Shown piece by piece: positions 23,071 through 36,615 of a DNA stretch of 64,000 nucleotides. Origin of the DNA: Lithospermum erythrorhizon (taxonomy: Eukaryota; Streptophyta; Magnoliopsida; Boraginales; Boraginaceae); the NCBI GenBank assembly GCA_019722365.1, contig JADFUC010001249.1:124001-188000 (forward strand). Reading direction: 5' to 3'. The notes under the pieces are model-generated. The model did no database searches and had not been told where the DNA came from. It saw nothing but the letters and a program-made list of their open reading frames with translations. Both the position numbers and the translations under genes were made by a program. Within the stretch, counting starts at the first letter, position 1, and each line of letters opens with the position of its first letter.

Positions 23071-26000
23071 GGATGGAAGAAAACAAAATCATTTGAGAAA
23101 AATGGTGGTTCTTGTCGTCAAGAAACCCTTAAATATTTTTTGGAGGGTTTGATGAAAGTTTGACGAAAGTGACATATATGCTTTAAAATATATTTAGAAC
23201 ATAATGTAGAGAGTATGGAGATAAGATTTGTTAATTTTTTTGGGTGGACATATACAGCCATTCATTAAAATGGCTTTGATGAAGATTCCCTAGGGAAGGG
23301 AATTTGGTACACGAGCTTTTAAATTATACTACTAGTGGAGTCATGAGTTTGAGTACATATGAATGAAGAGTTGAAGTGGGAGGTGATTAAGATCAAGAAT
23401 TCAAAGTTTGCATTTATTGAATTCAAGAATTGAGATGGTGGGACCATTTCTTTTAGATTTGATTATATTAAAAGGTTGAAAATTTCAATGGGGTTGGCAA
23501 AAAAAATGAATTTGGGCATTGAAATTTGAGCAATTCATGGGGTTTGAAGGTCAAGTTCCTCATCTAGCTAGGCAAGAGCGCCATAATTGCCTCAACTTTC
23601 TCCCAATGACAAAAGGGCCATTAAATGAAGAAAAAGAGAAAACCATCAATGCAACCAGCTGCTGAATAAGATGGCTCCAATTCAACTATTCATTGTCAAT
23701 AGATTATTTTTCTTCGAGTGATATGTGTGTACACACACTTGGGTGTGTGTTCCACTAGTGAGTGATTTTTTTTTTTTTTGAGGGAATTATTCCTGTGAAG
23801 TCCTAGCCATATACGTGGACTCTCTATTCTGAGTGTTATATATTGATGATGTTCATGCGTGCGAGGGAAGCACGTGTGATATTATCAAGTTTTGTTTTTT
23901 TCTAATAATTTTCCTAATGGCCTAATAAAATTGGCCAAATCATAAAAGAAAGGGCATTGGAGACCTTTTAAATGTGTGTTGTATGTATTTGATTCAACAA
24001 TAAGGAAAAACCGTATTTTACTAATAATCTCGGTTTTACTAATAACCGTATTATATACATCATTAATTGTATAGTATCGATAATTAAGAAAGACTAGAGG
24101 TGATGAGAAGAATAAGACATCTAGCTTTAATTTTGGTTCATGATAAAGAATAATGTAGATTTTGTGACTTTGCCTTTTGTTTTTATTACTGCGTAAGCAC
24201 CCTTTTAAGAAAAATGTGGACTTCCTAATAACAGCTCAATAAAAGGATCGAGATCATCCCTCTATAGCCAATGCCTAAATCAATTGGGGTACTTCAATCA
24301 ATTCAATATTTACGGTAAATATGTTGACTAAAATGTAATGTTAAAACTAGCTGGGATAATCAAATTGCAATTTAATTATATTCTATAGAGTAAAAAAAAT
24401 TGACAATTCCCTCGTACATTATTTTACATGGTACTTTCTACATCTTAAAAAGACAAGATTTTAATTTTATGTTGATTTTAACATTAATTTTGAAGGTAAA
24501 TAATTAATTCTGATTTGAATAAATATGTGTGATTCAATTAATACATCAAAATTGTATTAATTTAATCATTAAAAGGTAAACCGGCAATAAATTATAATTT
24601 ATTTTAGGGATGCAGAGAATATATATATACCAAACATTGCATAGATGAAGAGAGATGTCTCGTGATCCAGGACCCATGTTTGCATCTCTATGGATTTCAG
24701 AGAGACAAGTCTGTCCCCGGTCTGCATCTTCCTCGTCGCAACTTACCTGTATGTACCTTAATGTCCTCATGGTTAACTGTTTCTTGCATTATCAGGCCCT
24801 TCCTTTATTTGAATAATGGACCCACAAAAATATTAATTTATGAATAATATCATTATCTCTTTTGTTTATTAGCCATGCAGCAACTTATTATTGGCCATGG
24901 GCGATTATGTGAACCCCTAGACGACTTGTATAAGATATTGCAATCTCGATCTATTGCAATAATAGAGGGAAAAAAAATACTGGGAGGCACTATTTAATTT
25001 ATGGAAGGTTATTAAAATGCCCAAAATGTTTGATTGTGCATTACTGTTGCATTATTGATGATAATATCATATAAATCTTCTATTAATATTATTGTCGATA
25101 AATTCGTATATTTGTTTGATCTTTAATAACATAACAAGATCAATCATATAAAAACTAATAGAAGGAAACATTGCAAGCGTGAGTAGACATTTACCAGAAT
25201 TGGGGATTGATTGTGATGAGAATTGAAATATTATTAGGACAAATCCAGCCCTTAATTAAGGTAGTTGCCTAAATGATCTCACTAGATGTTAGGGAGCACT
25301 ATGTAAATATCAAATTAATTGATTTTTTAACTTTTCGAGACACAACTTTAATTATTAATTACTTTTTATATATATTATGAAAAATTCAAGAAAATAATAT
25401 TGTGAAAATATTTTAAAAACAAATCTAGTGATATCAATTTTATATTTTATCGATTAGTGAATAAGAATTTTACACAAAGACATAACATCGAATTCTAAAC
25501 ATCAATTAATTTTGAAATTTACTGAGTATTATGAAATGAAAGGGTTCAAGCAGAAATCATCGATCAATATTAAAACGTAAGATCGCACTAATAATAACGT
25601 TTAATTTAATGGGCCTAAAGGATATATGATTCATTTTTACTAAGAAGTTTCGGTGCAATTTTTGTTTCATGAAGTATTTTCACGCCCCGCCTTAATAGGT
25701 CTCAAGGCTTTGACTTATGAGAGGTTGCCATTGCTTAAGGTGAAGATAAAGTTGGTGTATCGACCGGCTTGATATGATAGTTACGAAAGCGTGGATTACA
25801 ATGGTTGTGATATTTGGTAGAGCATTGTCAAATTAGTTTTTTTTAAATTGAAAATCAATACCGATGACATAGTAACGGAACGATTTAGATCTCGATTTTT
25901 TTGTTTCTTGTTTCATGAAATTTTTAATTTGGATAAGTTTATTTTCATTTTCTAGCTTCCTTGAAATTTCTCCTATATTTTCTCTCCTTTGTTTTTTCGT

Positions 26001-28132
26001 TCGCATTAATTTGAAATGTCACTATTTTCTTCTTTGATTTTATGTTGTTGCATTGAGCTTTTCATGCTTTGATTTTTTGTTCTTCGCTTTTGTTATGTTA
26101 GGATTGCATTTTTTGTCAGCATGTTTGAGCCAAGAACCATCTCGAACGATTTCGATTATATGGATACATCTTATAACCCATGTACCATTATCAAGTGGAT
26201 ACGACAGCTACCATGTTGTAACTTATTTTGAGATATTTCATAATTTCATTACCTGTATACCTTAAAGTGGGATGAGGCAATTACTATGTTCAAATTTATT
26301 TTAGGTTATTTCTAAACTCTCATTACCCATGTAAGCCATCATTGGATCAATTTGTTATCTTTCATTTACATCATCATTTTAAGTTTTAATTTTGATGGAT
26401 CATCACCTACATATAACAAAAACGAAGGAGTATGAATCAGGTTAACATATATTCAAGATAATTATTCGCCTGCAATAACCCAATATAAACAAAAAATGGG
26501 TTAATAATTATAAATAGATGTTGAGTCACATACTCCTACGAAGTAAAATATCATTATAGCATGTTAGCAAATAACACAAAAATATAAGAGATATGGTTAC
26601 TGACGCCGATATCCTAACCCACACCAAAAAACACCATAGACCTTAAAGAATTTTTATTTCAAATGGTTCATTTTGACTAAAAATGAGTTTTTTTCCAAAA
26701 GATATTTATGGTGAGAGAATGCAGAGTTAGAACACTGAGAATCAACAACCCAATTGTACTAATTCATACTAATCCTATCATCTGTAAATCAATAACTCAA
26801 TTCCATAACAACATAAAACTAGAATAATATTAATGCAAATTATCAATTTTGTTATGCATTTGATTTTTATTGGGAATTCAATTTTCACAATCATACATGG
26901 ATTCAATTTTTCACCAAATAAAATATCAAAAATTGGTCATAGCATGTAATTAATTTTGTATGAATCAAGAATTGACCTTTATATGATAATGCATGTGTAT
27001 AAAATGAATAAAGGACTAAAATTATTAACCTTCTTTCTCAACTTTTTGGCTTGAGGGTACATAGCGATAGTTGGAGTTTTGGAGATTTCTTGAATGGATT
27101 TCAATGGGGAAATGAGAATTGTAAATGATGCTATGGGCGTGAGTTGCCATTCGCAGTGATTGCGAAGAAACGGGAAGTTTTTTGGGAGGATCGATCATGT
27201 GCAATTAATGGTAAAGAGAGATTTTAAGTGAGAGAATAAGGCTCGGTTTCAATTTATTGTGAAAATAAAAAACCCAACTTAAGGAGGCGACTTAAAAAAA
27301 CATTAAGATCATGTTTCATACTCGATTTCTGCCATCCTCTCTCAGGTTTCATGTCTCACTCTCATTGGTGGGATTCAATACTACGTGGACTTGAAGTCGT
27401 ATTTAAAAGAAGATGTTTTATGTAATAATATGTCTATTGTGGGCTCAGGCCCCTATTGTCAGACTATAAATTTTTATCTTTGTAATTTCTATCGTTGGAA
27501 AAAAATATTGCACTAATGGTTCTCCTTATTGTGAAATATTATAATTATGGTCCCCAAAAAATGTGACTATTATTAATGTTATATTTTAATTACTCTATAT
27601 ATTAAGGATTATATTAGAAATTTATAGTGTAATCATTGACGATGATTAAAACTTACATAGAGGCATGCATTATTGGCATTAATATTCTCAATAGAAAACT
27701 TCCTAAGGGGTTCCAAGATAAGTAATGTAAGAGGTCATATATAATTTTGGCATCTTGCCTCTAGCTTTTTAAATCTTCCAACGTGCATATGTTAATTACT
27801 CCTATTCTTTACTAATTAAACAAGATTCGACTTATCCTAGTTGATCCAGATCAGTTGTAGTCACCTTGGTTTATTTGGACACATCAGATGAGTCCCAAAA
27901 ATGTACTTATTAAACATGCAAAATATACTTATAGAGTATGTTTTGTTAGGTACAGAACACCAAGTCACCAACCCATAAAGGATATTTAACCATGCAGAAA
28001 CACCAAGAAGACAATCAATAGGACGAGCTATGAAAAAGCACAAACACTAACTTTCATGTACACATACATTATACAGTATTATTAATAATCTACGCACTGC
28101 TTCCAACAAGTTATGCATTAATTTTCAATGGA
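23071..28132. other. Spacer between cyclin gene and gypsy element
   Basis: No gene is supported. The first few hundred bases are the cyclin 3' flank. A short hairpin of GTGTGTACACAC and ACACACTTGGGTGTGTGT lies around 23725-23752. A small, less AT-rich island at 24620-24780 has open frames on both strands (74 and 61 codons) without family resemblance. The rest is AT-rich, with short strings at about 25390 (AAGAAAATAATAT) resembling the MITE family seen at 47118 and 54700. Confidence 0.55.
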
Positions 28133-28137
28133 ACAAC
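28133..28137 (+). repeat. Target-site duplication, left copy (ACAAC)
   Basis: ACAAC directly precedes the TG that opens the left LTR at 28138 and is repeated exactly after the CA that closes the right LTR (41381-41385). Five base pairs is the usual duplication length for Ty3/gypsy integrases. Confidence 0.85.
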
Positions 28138-29793
28138 TGCAACGGTTAAAAGAAAGATTTTATTATTTATAATACATACGGATCAATACAAAAGAATGGG
28201 CAAATCTATTTAGGTATAGCATTTATTTATCAAAACGATTAAATTGACTATTAATTTATTTGGCCTCTAAACTACTGCTGACTGCTTGAGATGTCGGACT
28301 TAGATTTGATATAGTCTTGGACTTGATTTGATTTAGACACCGAATGAAGGTGGATTTGTGCTTCGACCTGGCGTGATCCTCGAGCTGGCTCGATTTTGGT
28401 GGCTTCGATTTGATATGAGATCTGATATGAGTCTGGGGACTGTAATTTAGAGTGGGATAGAAGACTTAGTCTTCGGGAGTTGGTATTTCAATTTTGGATA
28501 TGGTCCGAACTGTGGTGCTCACAGCCTTTACTCCCGTATGGTCAGATGGACTTCGATCTGGCCTCAGACTTGGCCTCTGGACTTAGACTTGGATTTGCCA
28601 TGTGTCTAGCTGGGTGCCTTTAATACTGGACATCCTGCAACTAAACCGAAGCGAGGTTTAGCACTACACCGATCTTCGATGCTATCCCTGTAAGAGAGAA
28701 TTGCTATCACAAGAAGGTGCCTTAGCAAATACCTGTGGTTTCTTGACAATGGACATGAGCTTATATCATGCGTGTGTGGATTTCATGTGGGCCTTTTGTT
28801 GCTTAATCATGTAGTGATTTGATTTATAAGACCCGAATTTATCGTATTCTCATCCATTTTTGAGTCTTATTCCTAAATTACTGTTTGTGCAAAGAATTAA
28901 CCCACTCTAATATTAGGCGCTATTTTGGTCTCTGGGAGTTGAAGATTTTGTGTTTCCTCAATTAGGCCCTATTTAGGCGCTCTGGCCGAAGATTTCAAGA
29001 TTTTGGTGGTTCCAGGCTGCTTTTCACTGAAAAAGCAACAACTTCAAAGGTTTTCCCATGTATAATACCTTCAGAGTTGTTTTTACGCTAAATTCTCTCT
29101 CACGAGCTTGTGTTTTTCTCTCGATGGAATTTTTCTCAAGTTATGTGGGGGTATTTATAGGCTGGCTTCAAATACTTCAGTTTTTGATCGTTGATTCATT
29201 TTCATGTGGACCACGATCTTAATCGGTGAATTTTAAGGCAAGATCTAAACCGTTGAATTTTATGAATTACTTTATCTCCAAGAATAATATGGGGCGCCTA
29301 TTTTCATGAAATGAGGAAGGTTTTATTTTTCAGTACAAACTTTATTTTTTTCAGATTAGCCCAACTTAAAATCTAATTTGTGCCTAAATGGAGTCTCTGC
29401 TTAAGCCCCATTCATTTGTAGTCTTCATTTTGAGCCACGCAAGTTTCCAAACTTCCATTTTATGCCGTAGTCGATTTTAATGTATTGTACTAGGAATTTC
29501 GAGTCTCTAAATTAGATGGACATTAATTCAGCTATTTTTAAAACCCTCGCTCGAAAGTTAAAAATTTAAGGTTAATAATGTATAAAACCCTTATTTTGAC
29601 TTCACTAATTCCACGAGCTTAATTTTGAACCCTTATTATTTTATTAATATGTTCGATTTTCAAGTAACTTGAATCGAAAACAATAATTGCCACGTGTAAT
29701 CCTCGTGGGCGATCGATTTTTATTTAATCGATTTCACCGATTAAAATAAATCGAATTTTAACTAAAATTATTTATTAAATTTCACTGCCTTCA
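28138..29793 (-). repeat. 3' LTR of the gypsy element
   Basis: It matches the right LTR throughout: opening TG.AAC with AGAAAGATTTTA and TATTTATAAT, then AGGCGC.CT.TTTTGG.C.CTG, AAAAAGCAACAA.CTTCAAAG and the closing TTTAATCGATTTCACCGATT block. Small insertions and many substitutions separate the two copies. Length is about 1656 bp. Confidence 0.85.
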
Positions 29794-31576
29794 AACGCCT
29801 CAACCCAAGTAATATATTGCAGTTGGTCTGGTTCGATCTGCATACTTTAATGCCAACGTGAATTTGGTACACGTTGTATTGCTTTTGACCTGCATTTAAT
29901 GTCATGCCAGGTATTAGGGATAGTTGATCCTAACCTGTTGAAGGTTTAGGATTACTTTGAATTAATCTTGCATCCTTTAGACGCAGAATTAATTAGTTAT
30001 TATGAATTTCATACTACGCAATGGATTAACTCGACTTATTAAAGTTCAAAGATTAATTTCATATCATGGTAATTTAATTGTAGCTATGATAATTAGCCTA
30101 TGTCGAATATTTAATGGAATTAGTTCCACCCCATGATTTAGAATTAACTTCACGTGTTTTCGAATTACTCTTCAAACTCTCTCAGAGATATGTCGAAAAT
30201 TAATTGGGATAGGTTTAATATGACTTAAGTCATGTTGATTATATGGCTAATTATAATGACTGTGGGTCTAAAATTATTTCCATATTTTTGAATTTTCCGA
30301 ATTTTTTGTGATTTTTATTGCATTTATTTGGATTTTCTCGTATAACTGAACAAGATATTATGTCCGGTAAGAAAAAACGAACCTCGACCCAAGACACTAA
30401 TGTGGCTCTAACCATCTAGAAGCCGGGACGCGACATTTTGCCTTTTATGTTACTTAGCTAATTTTGATTACCACTCTCATCTCCTTTTTGTCTTATTACC
30501 ATAAGCATATTGCTTTTAGGTAATAACAGAGGCAAGAAACAATCCGAAGTTTCCCGATCGAGTAGGGAATTTCGTCACCCCATTTAAGCGGTGATAGCCA
30601 AAATTCCATCTAATTTATGGGAATGCTATATTTTTGTCAACTTTTACTTTCAAGTAGCAAGTTATTTTCTATTTTCATATATATTTATCCTTATGTCTAT
30701 ATAAAGGAAGGCTTTAGCCATAATATCACATGCTTTTGAAATTGGACAAGAATCAACTTTTTTCTCACAATTTTGAACCATAGATACGGAGGAAAGGAAG
30801 ATTTTTTTGTATTTCAATAACTTTTTGTTATTTGAGTTAAAACTTATAATTTTGATCGCCATTTGAATAGGATTGCAACGATTGGCATTCTTGACTTGAA
30901 TTTTGAGGCTCTGCAATCAAATAATCATTTTATCCTTCAGATAATATGTTATGTCACATTTAGAGTTCAATAACGTAATACATATAGGATCGCGACATAT
31001 TATACTTAATTCCACGTTAAAACTTAAGATAATCATGAAATTAAAACTCTACAACTTTAGTTATTTGCTGATTTTTCTTCTAGCATGTTAAATTGGACTT
31101 GTTTATTTTCTTCCCGCTTCGTTACTTGTCGGAAAATTATGAAATTTGCAAGAGTTGTTCCCCTATGAATGTAGGAACACCCAGGGCAGATTCAGGGAGT
31201 GTTCCTCACATTCCCAGGAAATCTACTTCCATATTTGAAGTTCCGCTAGGATGGTTCAAGCAAGCAAAACTTCTTTTCTAAGGAATGTTAGGTTCGAGTC
31301 TTTGTTTGTGTGTATTTTATTTTACGTAAATCATGTTCACAAGTCATTCTTTGTTTTCACCTTCTGAACCCCTGAATATTTAAACCCATTTCTAAATAGC
31401 TGAAATCCTTAAAGACTCTAGCTCATACTATTTGACTTGTAAGATTTAATCTACCATCTTGTTCTCCATTTCTAATACCCTGAATGTTTGGATCCATTTT
31501 ATATGTCTAAATTCTCTTTCAAATACTTCTAATATTATGCCAATTGACTTTATATAAGGCTACGAATTACACTGAC

Positions 31577-31609
<33 letters not shown>
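31577..31609 (+). repeat. (AAT)11 microsatellite
   Basis: Eleven uninterrupted AAT units lie within the gypsy element, between its coding remnants and the 3' LTR. Such perfect runs are usually length-polymorphic. Confidence 0.95.
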
Positions 31610-31611
<2 letters not shown>

Positions 31612-33225
31612 AAAAATTAAACTGTTAATTATATTTCAAGATATTGTCTTCATAGATACAAAACTATTTTGTTAAACCTTTGATATATACCTTCATCATA
31701 TTTGGGGCAAAATTTTCTAATCGGATTATATTATTTAATGTGTTCATATCCCTAATTATATTACTTTAGTTATCATTGATTTTCTTATTTTCTTTTCATA
31801 ATTTTATTAATTAAATATAAGAACACCAACTTTTAAAATTCTCGATCCGCCCGAGAACACCCCGAAATTTTCTCGCTAATTTTTGGGTGTTTATAAGCAG
31901 GGGTCTGTGAATATGTTTTTTCTCGTTTCTATTTTTTGGTGCACTCGCACTAAAATTGTTTATCGTGAACGCTTCGCTTACTGCTCAAATAATTTACGAC
32001 CGAATCGGGTACCAAGAGGCCGAGCTTTTGGCACTGGGCCTTCTTCAATGCGCGTCGATACATGAGCGATTTGCATATTCGCTCGCAAATCCACTACTGT
32101 GGAAAATTTCTAACTTCTCGATATCGAACTTTTAGAAATTATATTCACGCAAGAGAATAACAATTTTATTAAAGATAGAACTTCGCACTGCACTAATTCA
32201 TATCAAATTCATATCGAATCCTTTAAAATTCATATCTAATGCATTATAGAACTTTAGAAATTATCGCTTATCGAAATTCAAAGGATTTGTATGTCCACTA
32301 AGGTCTTTGAGTTTTCTATAATGTAGTATGCCTAATAATTTGCAGTCATTACAATAAACTCCTTTGTGGATAAAGTTGCATTTTTTTGTTTGTCTTCGAT
32401 ACTTGTTTTTGCCATAGAGTTTCAATTTGAGGAATACGGTTCATCCTTATGTTCCAATTCATTTAGTATCATACGAAGTGCGTAATGTATATCAATACTC
32501 ATGTCCTTGAATTCATTTATAATTTTGCTTGCATGTATCAAAGTCTCTTTGTTAGATGCTTAGTATCCACATTCATCCCTATCTCGTGGTCCTTTTTTTC
32601 TTTTTTTTGTACGGACATACTTTAACTTCAAGTGAGGTAGGTCCCAAAGACTCAATTCCCTGTGGTGATCTTTTTTTTGTTCATTTAACTACATGCTCTA
32701 TGCACAGCTTATCTCATGATCATGGACGGTGGATTTGGGCTTATGGAGTGTATGTCGATTCACTGGACATGATTTGTCCCTTGTGAACATAAATCTACTT
32801 ACTGATGAATACACTCGTGAGTAGATCTCGACCTCGCCTCCTCGTGACTGTCTTCATCTACACAAGTACAATTAGCCCTGTTATTAAGCACAGTAAGGTC
32901 TTCAATCTTAGTCATGAAATATTTAGTTTTGGATCATATCGTTCCTTACTATGTAGATTCTCAAGAATCACATGCTCGACGATTATGACTGAAGCTATGT
33001 CGGAGTTGCATGTAAATTAGTTCAGACTCCTACATAAGAGTGCCAATGGCCGGGACACGCTCGCCAGACCTTCTCGTCTGCAGGATTTGTTCCAGCTGCC
33101 ACTCATTACATCGAGTATATGTACCAATATCATGTCCCTAGCTTCTCTCACTTATTTGTGCTTTTTCATTCCTCTGAATAGCTTGCTGCATTAAGGGAAG
33201 TAACCTGCGGGTAGTGGGCATACAC

Positions 33226-33444
33226 TCACTTTGAACTTGCTACCCTCGGGCCGTGAACCGCATTTTGTCTATGCTGGAGTTTGATGTTTCTACTTGGTAA
33301 ACAGATATCCACCATCCAAGCCAAGCAACCGCTCTGCATCACGCTTCCAACGACGAGTTTTATCTTTTGGGGATCTACATTTATGCGGATAAATACGTGA
33401 AATAGCTGACTGAAGTGGACGAGGTATTGGTGACCATCCGGCAA
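33226..33444 (-). pseudogene. Likely gypsy reverse transcriptase remnant
   Basis: The minus-strand frame contains HFSQLFHVFIRINVDPQKIK followed by LVVGSVMQSGCLAWMV. The spacing matches the region after the catalytic YxDD box of gypsy reverse transcriptases (H..L..VF......L N..K...GV.SG.FLG.MV). Similarity is partial and the YxDD box itself was not found upstream, so this is tentative. Confidence 0.45.
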
Positions 33445-34014
33445 GATCCCATTCTCAGGTATACTCCTATGTAGACTCTCAAACTGGATTTTATTGGAGC
33501 AATTAGATTAAATTGTCTTACACTCCTGGAGAGGATCAAAAGTGAGACCACCCCGCAATTTCATTTTTTCATCCTCAATTTCTTTCTCAAGCAATTATCT
33601 CTTCAACTCGATCTTAAATTCCCGCATCCGTGGTTCTCAATCCGTCCTGAAGTTCCAATCTAGAGCCTTAGAAGAGTAATCCTATCTTGCTGTAAGTCCA
33701 CCACAGGCTCGAATAACATAACTCGAGGGTTATTTATCGATGTATACTTTGTAGGCACTACTAGACTACTACTTTGATTCCAAGAAAGTGCTGTACTATG
33801 TCTGGTCAGATGCATTTATTGATGTTTTTCTCAAGAGCTTTAGTAGCTTTATCTTCGAGATGGTTCGAGCATATAAGCTCCACAGTGGCTCCTATTTGGC
33901 AGCCGAGCCTCCCGCGGCTGCTTTGGGTACTGATATGTTCTACCCAGTTTTTGTGAGGCTGGTGATTCTGATGAAATATATTCAATCAAATTCTTTAGCA
34001 GCTTATTAGTCAAG

Positions 34015-34290
34015 ATGACCATGTCCGGCTTTAGAGGCTTATTAGACACAGTTGGATGCGTTCTCATCAAGCCATGCTTGCTACTGGGGAGGACATTGTC
34101 CGGCTTAGAGGCTTATCGATGTGATCGATATGCCTTTACTAGCTTCATCGGGCTCGTTAGTCAAGAGGACCATGTCCGGCTTTAGAGGCTTATTGGACAA
34201 GATTGGATGTATTCCCTGACTTAGTTTGAGCAAAATTGTTAAATGACGACATCAGTCCGACTTAGAGGCTACCGGGTCAAAGACGGATAT
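34015..34290 (-). repeat. Tandem array, about 75-81 bp period, in gypsy element
   Basis: The word GTCCGGCTTTAGAGGCTTA, with small changes, recurs at 34023, 34098, 34174 and 34255, spaced 75, 76 and 81 bp. Copies 1 and 3 extend over GACCATGTCCGG to TTGGATG. Tat-lineage elements often carry such noncoding tandem arrays. Confidence 0.75.
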
Positions 34291-35089
34291 ATCATAATGA
34301 CCGCTTTCGCTTATTGTGAGCATTTACATCTTGCTTGTATGAATATTCAGGTCAATATCTCGTAGATCCCAAGAGTCTGTATGTTTCAAAGTGAACATCC
34401 TCAAATTCCTTCATGATAAGATGTTTCTTCCTAAACCCGCAGCCATGGATAATTTTCTTGATATACTCCATATTTCAATATCCTCCTCGACCACTCTACC
34501 TTAGTCATCTGGGCCTGGGGAGAAACATTTGGATGCAAGAGGGGGACCTTAGTCCTCAGTATTTTCATCTTTTTTTCTAACTTTTCCTCCGACTATCGGG
34601 ACTTTGATCTCAAAGTCGTGGACTATGCATAAAGAAATGAGAGTTTTATCTCTTCAACCCATTTCGGCCGTTGTAGTTTTGGGGACCAACGACTTCCACT
34701 TTCTCCTCCAATCGTGTTATTTACACAGCGGGGTGTCTTTGACTTTGTGATAGTTCTCGTGATGCAGAGAGCTTCTAGTAGTATGAGCGTGCAGATGTTT
34801 TATGATATCACCAAGGAGCTCGGAACAAAAATAGAATTCTATGGCCATTTAATCTAATTGGGGATTCTAAGTTGCCTACTTCCCCAAAGCGGATCAAGTC
34901 AAATGTACTCGTGGGTTCGATCTTTAGTCCGTATCAAAGAGGGTAATCGCGCTTATACTCATACTTAGGAGTTTTATAGTAATTTAACCTCTTATCCCAG
35001 GGCCGATAGTTTATTCCTCGTGTTCAATCTTTTTGCAGCAACCTCATACCGGTAGTGGTCGATGCTTTATACCGTATTCGTGGAGCGCG

Positions 35090-35215
35090 TAGCAGCTTAT
35101 CCTCATGCTGAGGTTTTCAGTAGTTTATCCTCATGCTCGGAGGGTGGGGCGGGCGCTATCCTCATGTTGTGAGGTCTCGCGCTTTATCCTAGCGCCTGTG
35201 AGTGGTTTTAGCGCA
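35090..35215 (-). repeat. Short tandem array, about 30 bp period, in gypsy element
   Basis: On the plus strand TTATCCTCATG or a close variant recurs at about 35097, 35125, 35156 and 35183, each followed by a GAGG-containing segment. The copies are imperfect; the array lies between the coding remnants of the gypsy element. Confidence 0.55.
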
Positions 35216-36327
35216 TTTTATGTCGAAACTCGGTTTTGATCGCACGCGTTTTACCCTTGTTTTGATAGTCTCGATATTTTGAAGTCTCAACCATCAATTG
35301 CTTTCAAGATAAAGGCTTAACTTACATATTTAGGTATCGCTCGGCGAGACACTATTCCATAACGTCTCAAGCCATGGATGTACTCAGATATTTGGTCGTT
35401 TTGCATTTTCAGTGAATTCATCTATGATATTACTGCCGATCAAGGATCGGTATTCCTATATGATTTGCCATATGACATAGGCTAGCCGATCCCTAGCTCT
35501 ATTTCTTCCAAGGAGCAATACATAAGAGTTTCAGATTCTTCGGGCTCGTATATCAAACGCCCCATTTCTTGTCCATTCTCATGATAGGGAATGTAGACAT
35601 AAATTTTGCCTTCATCAATTCTTCTGGACGAAAATCAACATGCTTGTTGAAGTTAGGAAGCGTGGCCCTATCTCGTATATCTTCCTCTTATTTTCAAAGT
35701 TCAACCCATCGCCATCTCGTGACTAGAGGGGCTGTTGATCTTCATGTCCAGCATCATTTTACGAGGCGGCAATCGCTCGTACAACGCCTATTTGTGGATG
35801 TATTTTGTATTAATCGGATCATCTGACGCCGCTGGCGAACTTGTCCAAGATGCCATTTGGGTCGGTCATTTCTAGTATTCTTACAAGTTTTCTCATGAAC
35901 GTAGTTTTGATTTCGAAAAGTTCCTCCACCTCTTCTAGAGAATACCCATGCTCGAAATGCATGTCTTTGATTTCAGATCGTGACGCCCCGCTCTTCTCAC
36001 CGTTAAGAATGGGAGTGGTAGCCAAGCAAACACCTCCTTCATTATTTTCCGTGGACGGCACTGTGAGTTTGTTGCCAAGAAGCAACCCCTGTCCGTATGC
36101 TCTTCATTTACTTCCTCTATGTTAAACATGAAGTCGGTTTCTTTCTTCCTCTAATTGTTCCTTGACAGTATTGAAGTTGGTTTTTCCAAATTGCTGAAAA
36201 TGTATTTCGACTGGTTACGTTTTACTTCGCTCACTTTAGGAAGACTCTGACTCTTCGCTTGTTCGCTTCGACTTTCTTCGATATAAGACTATTCTACCAC
36301 TCGGGACATGGGCTATCTGCTTCTCGA

Positions 36328-36615
36328 TCAGACTGCGAGAGGAGATTTAGAACATACCCGAGTCCATATGGCAACTTCGATGGCATGCCTCTTTGTTGCA
36401 AAGATCTTTCGGGTTTCATTTAGACCGTGCACTTTGTCACCGGTGACTTCTGGTGGCCATTCTCCCAAGGTTTTGCCTTCCTTAGGGTCATATCCGCTCT
36501 TGACCAAGAGGTCATAAGCTTTTGACCCCATGGTTCCATGCTCAAATTTTGTCCATTTGTCGCAGGCACGGTTCTCTTTCAATTGCGCCCAAGCTACCTT
36601 TTCCAAATTGGTCAA
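36328..36615 (-). pseudogene. Gypsy polyprotein fragment (conserved linker region)
   Basis: The 95-codon minus frame includes SKAYDLLVKSGYDPKEGKTL, then GEWPPEVTGDKVHGLNETRK. This block is typical of plant gypsy polyproteins (K-A-x-D-L-L-x-K-x-G-[FY]-x-P, then L-G-x-x-P-P-E-x-T-G-x-K-V-H-G-L-N-x-T), upstream of the reverse transcriptase. It is a good family marker and shows the element's orientation. Flanking frames are interrupted. Confidence 0.75.

Noticed and set aside
24546..24847. Island with open frames on both strands, considered as a small gene
   Set aside because: Neither frame resembles a known family; lengths of 61 and 74 codons are expected by chance in a small less AT-rich patch.
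34000..34300. Evenly spaced repeats considered as a CRISPR array
   Set aside because: This is plant DNA; the 75-81 bp period, imperfect repeats and related spacers fit a retroelement tandem array.
31093..36125. Plus-strand frames of 60-95 codons inside the gypsy element
   Set aside because: The element's primer-binding site and recognisable gag and pol fragments are on the minus strand; the plus-strand frames are shadows or chance.
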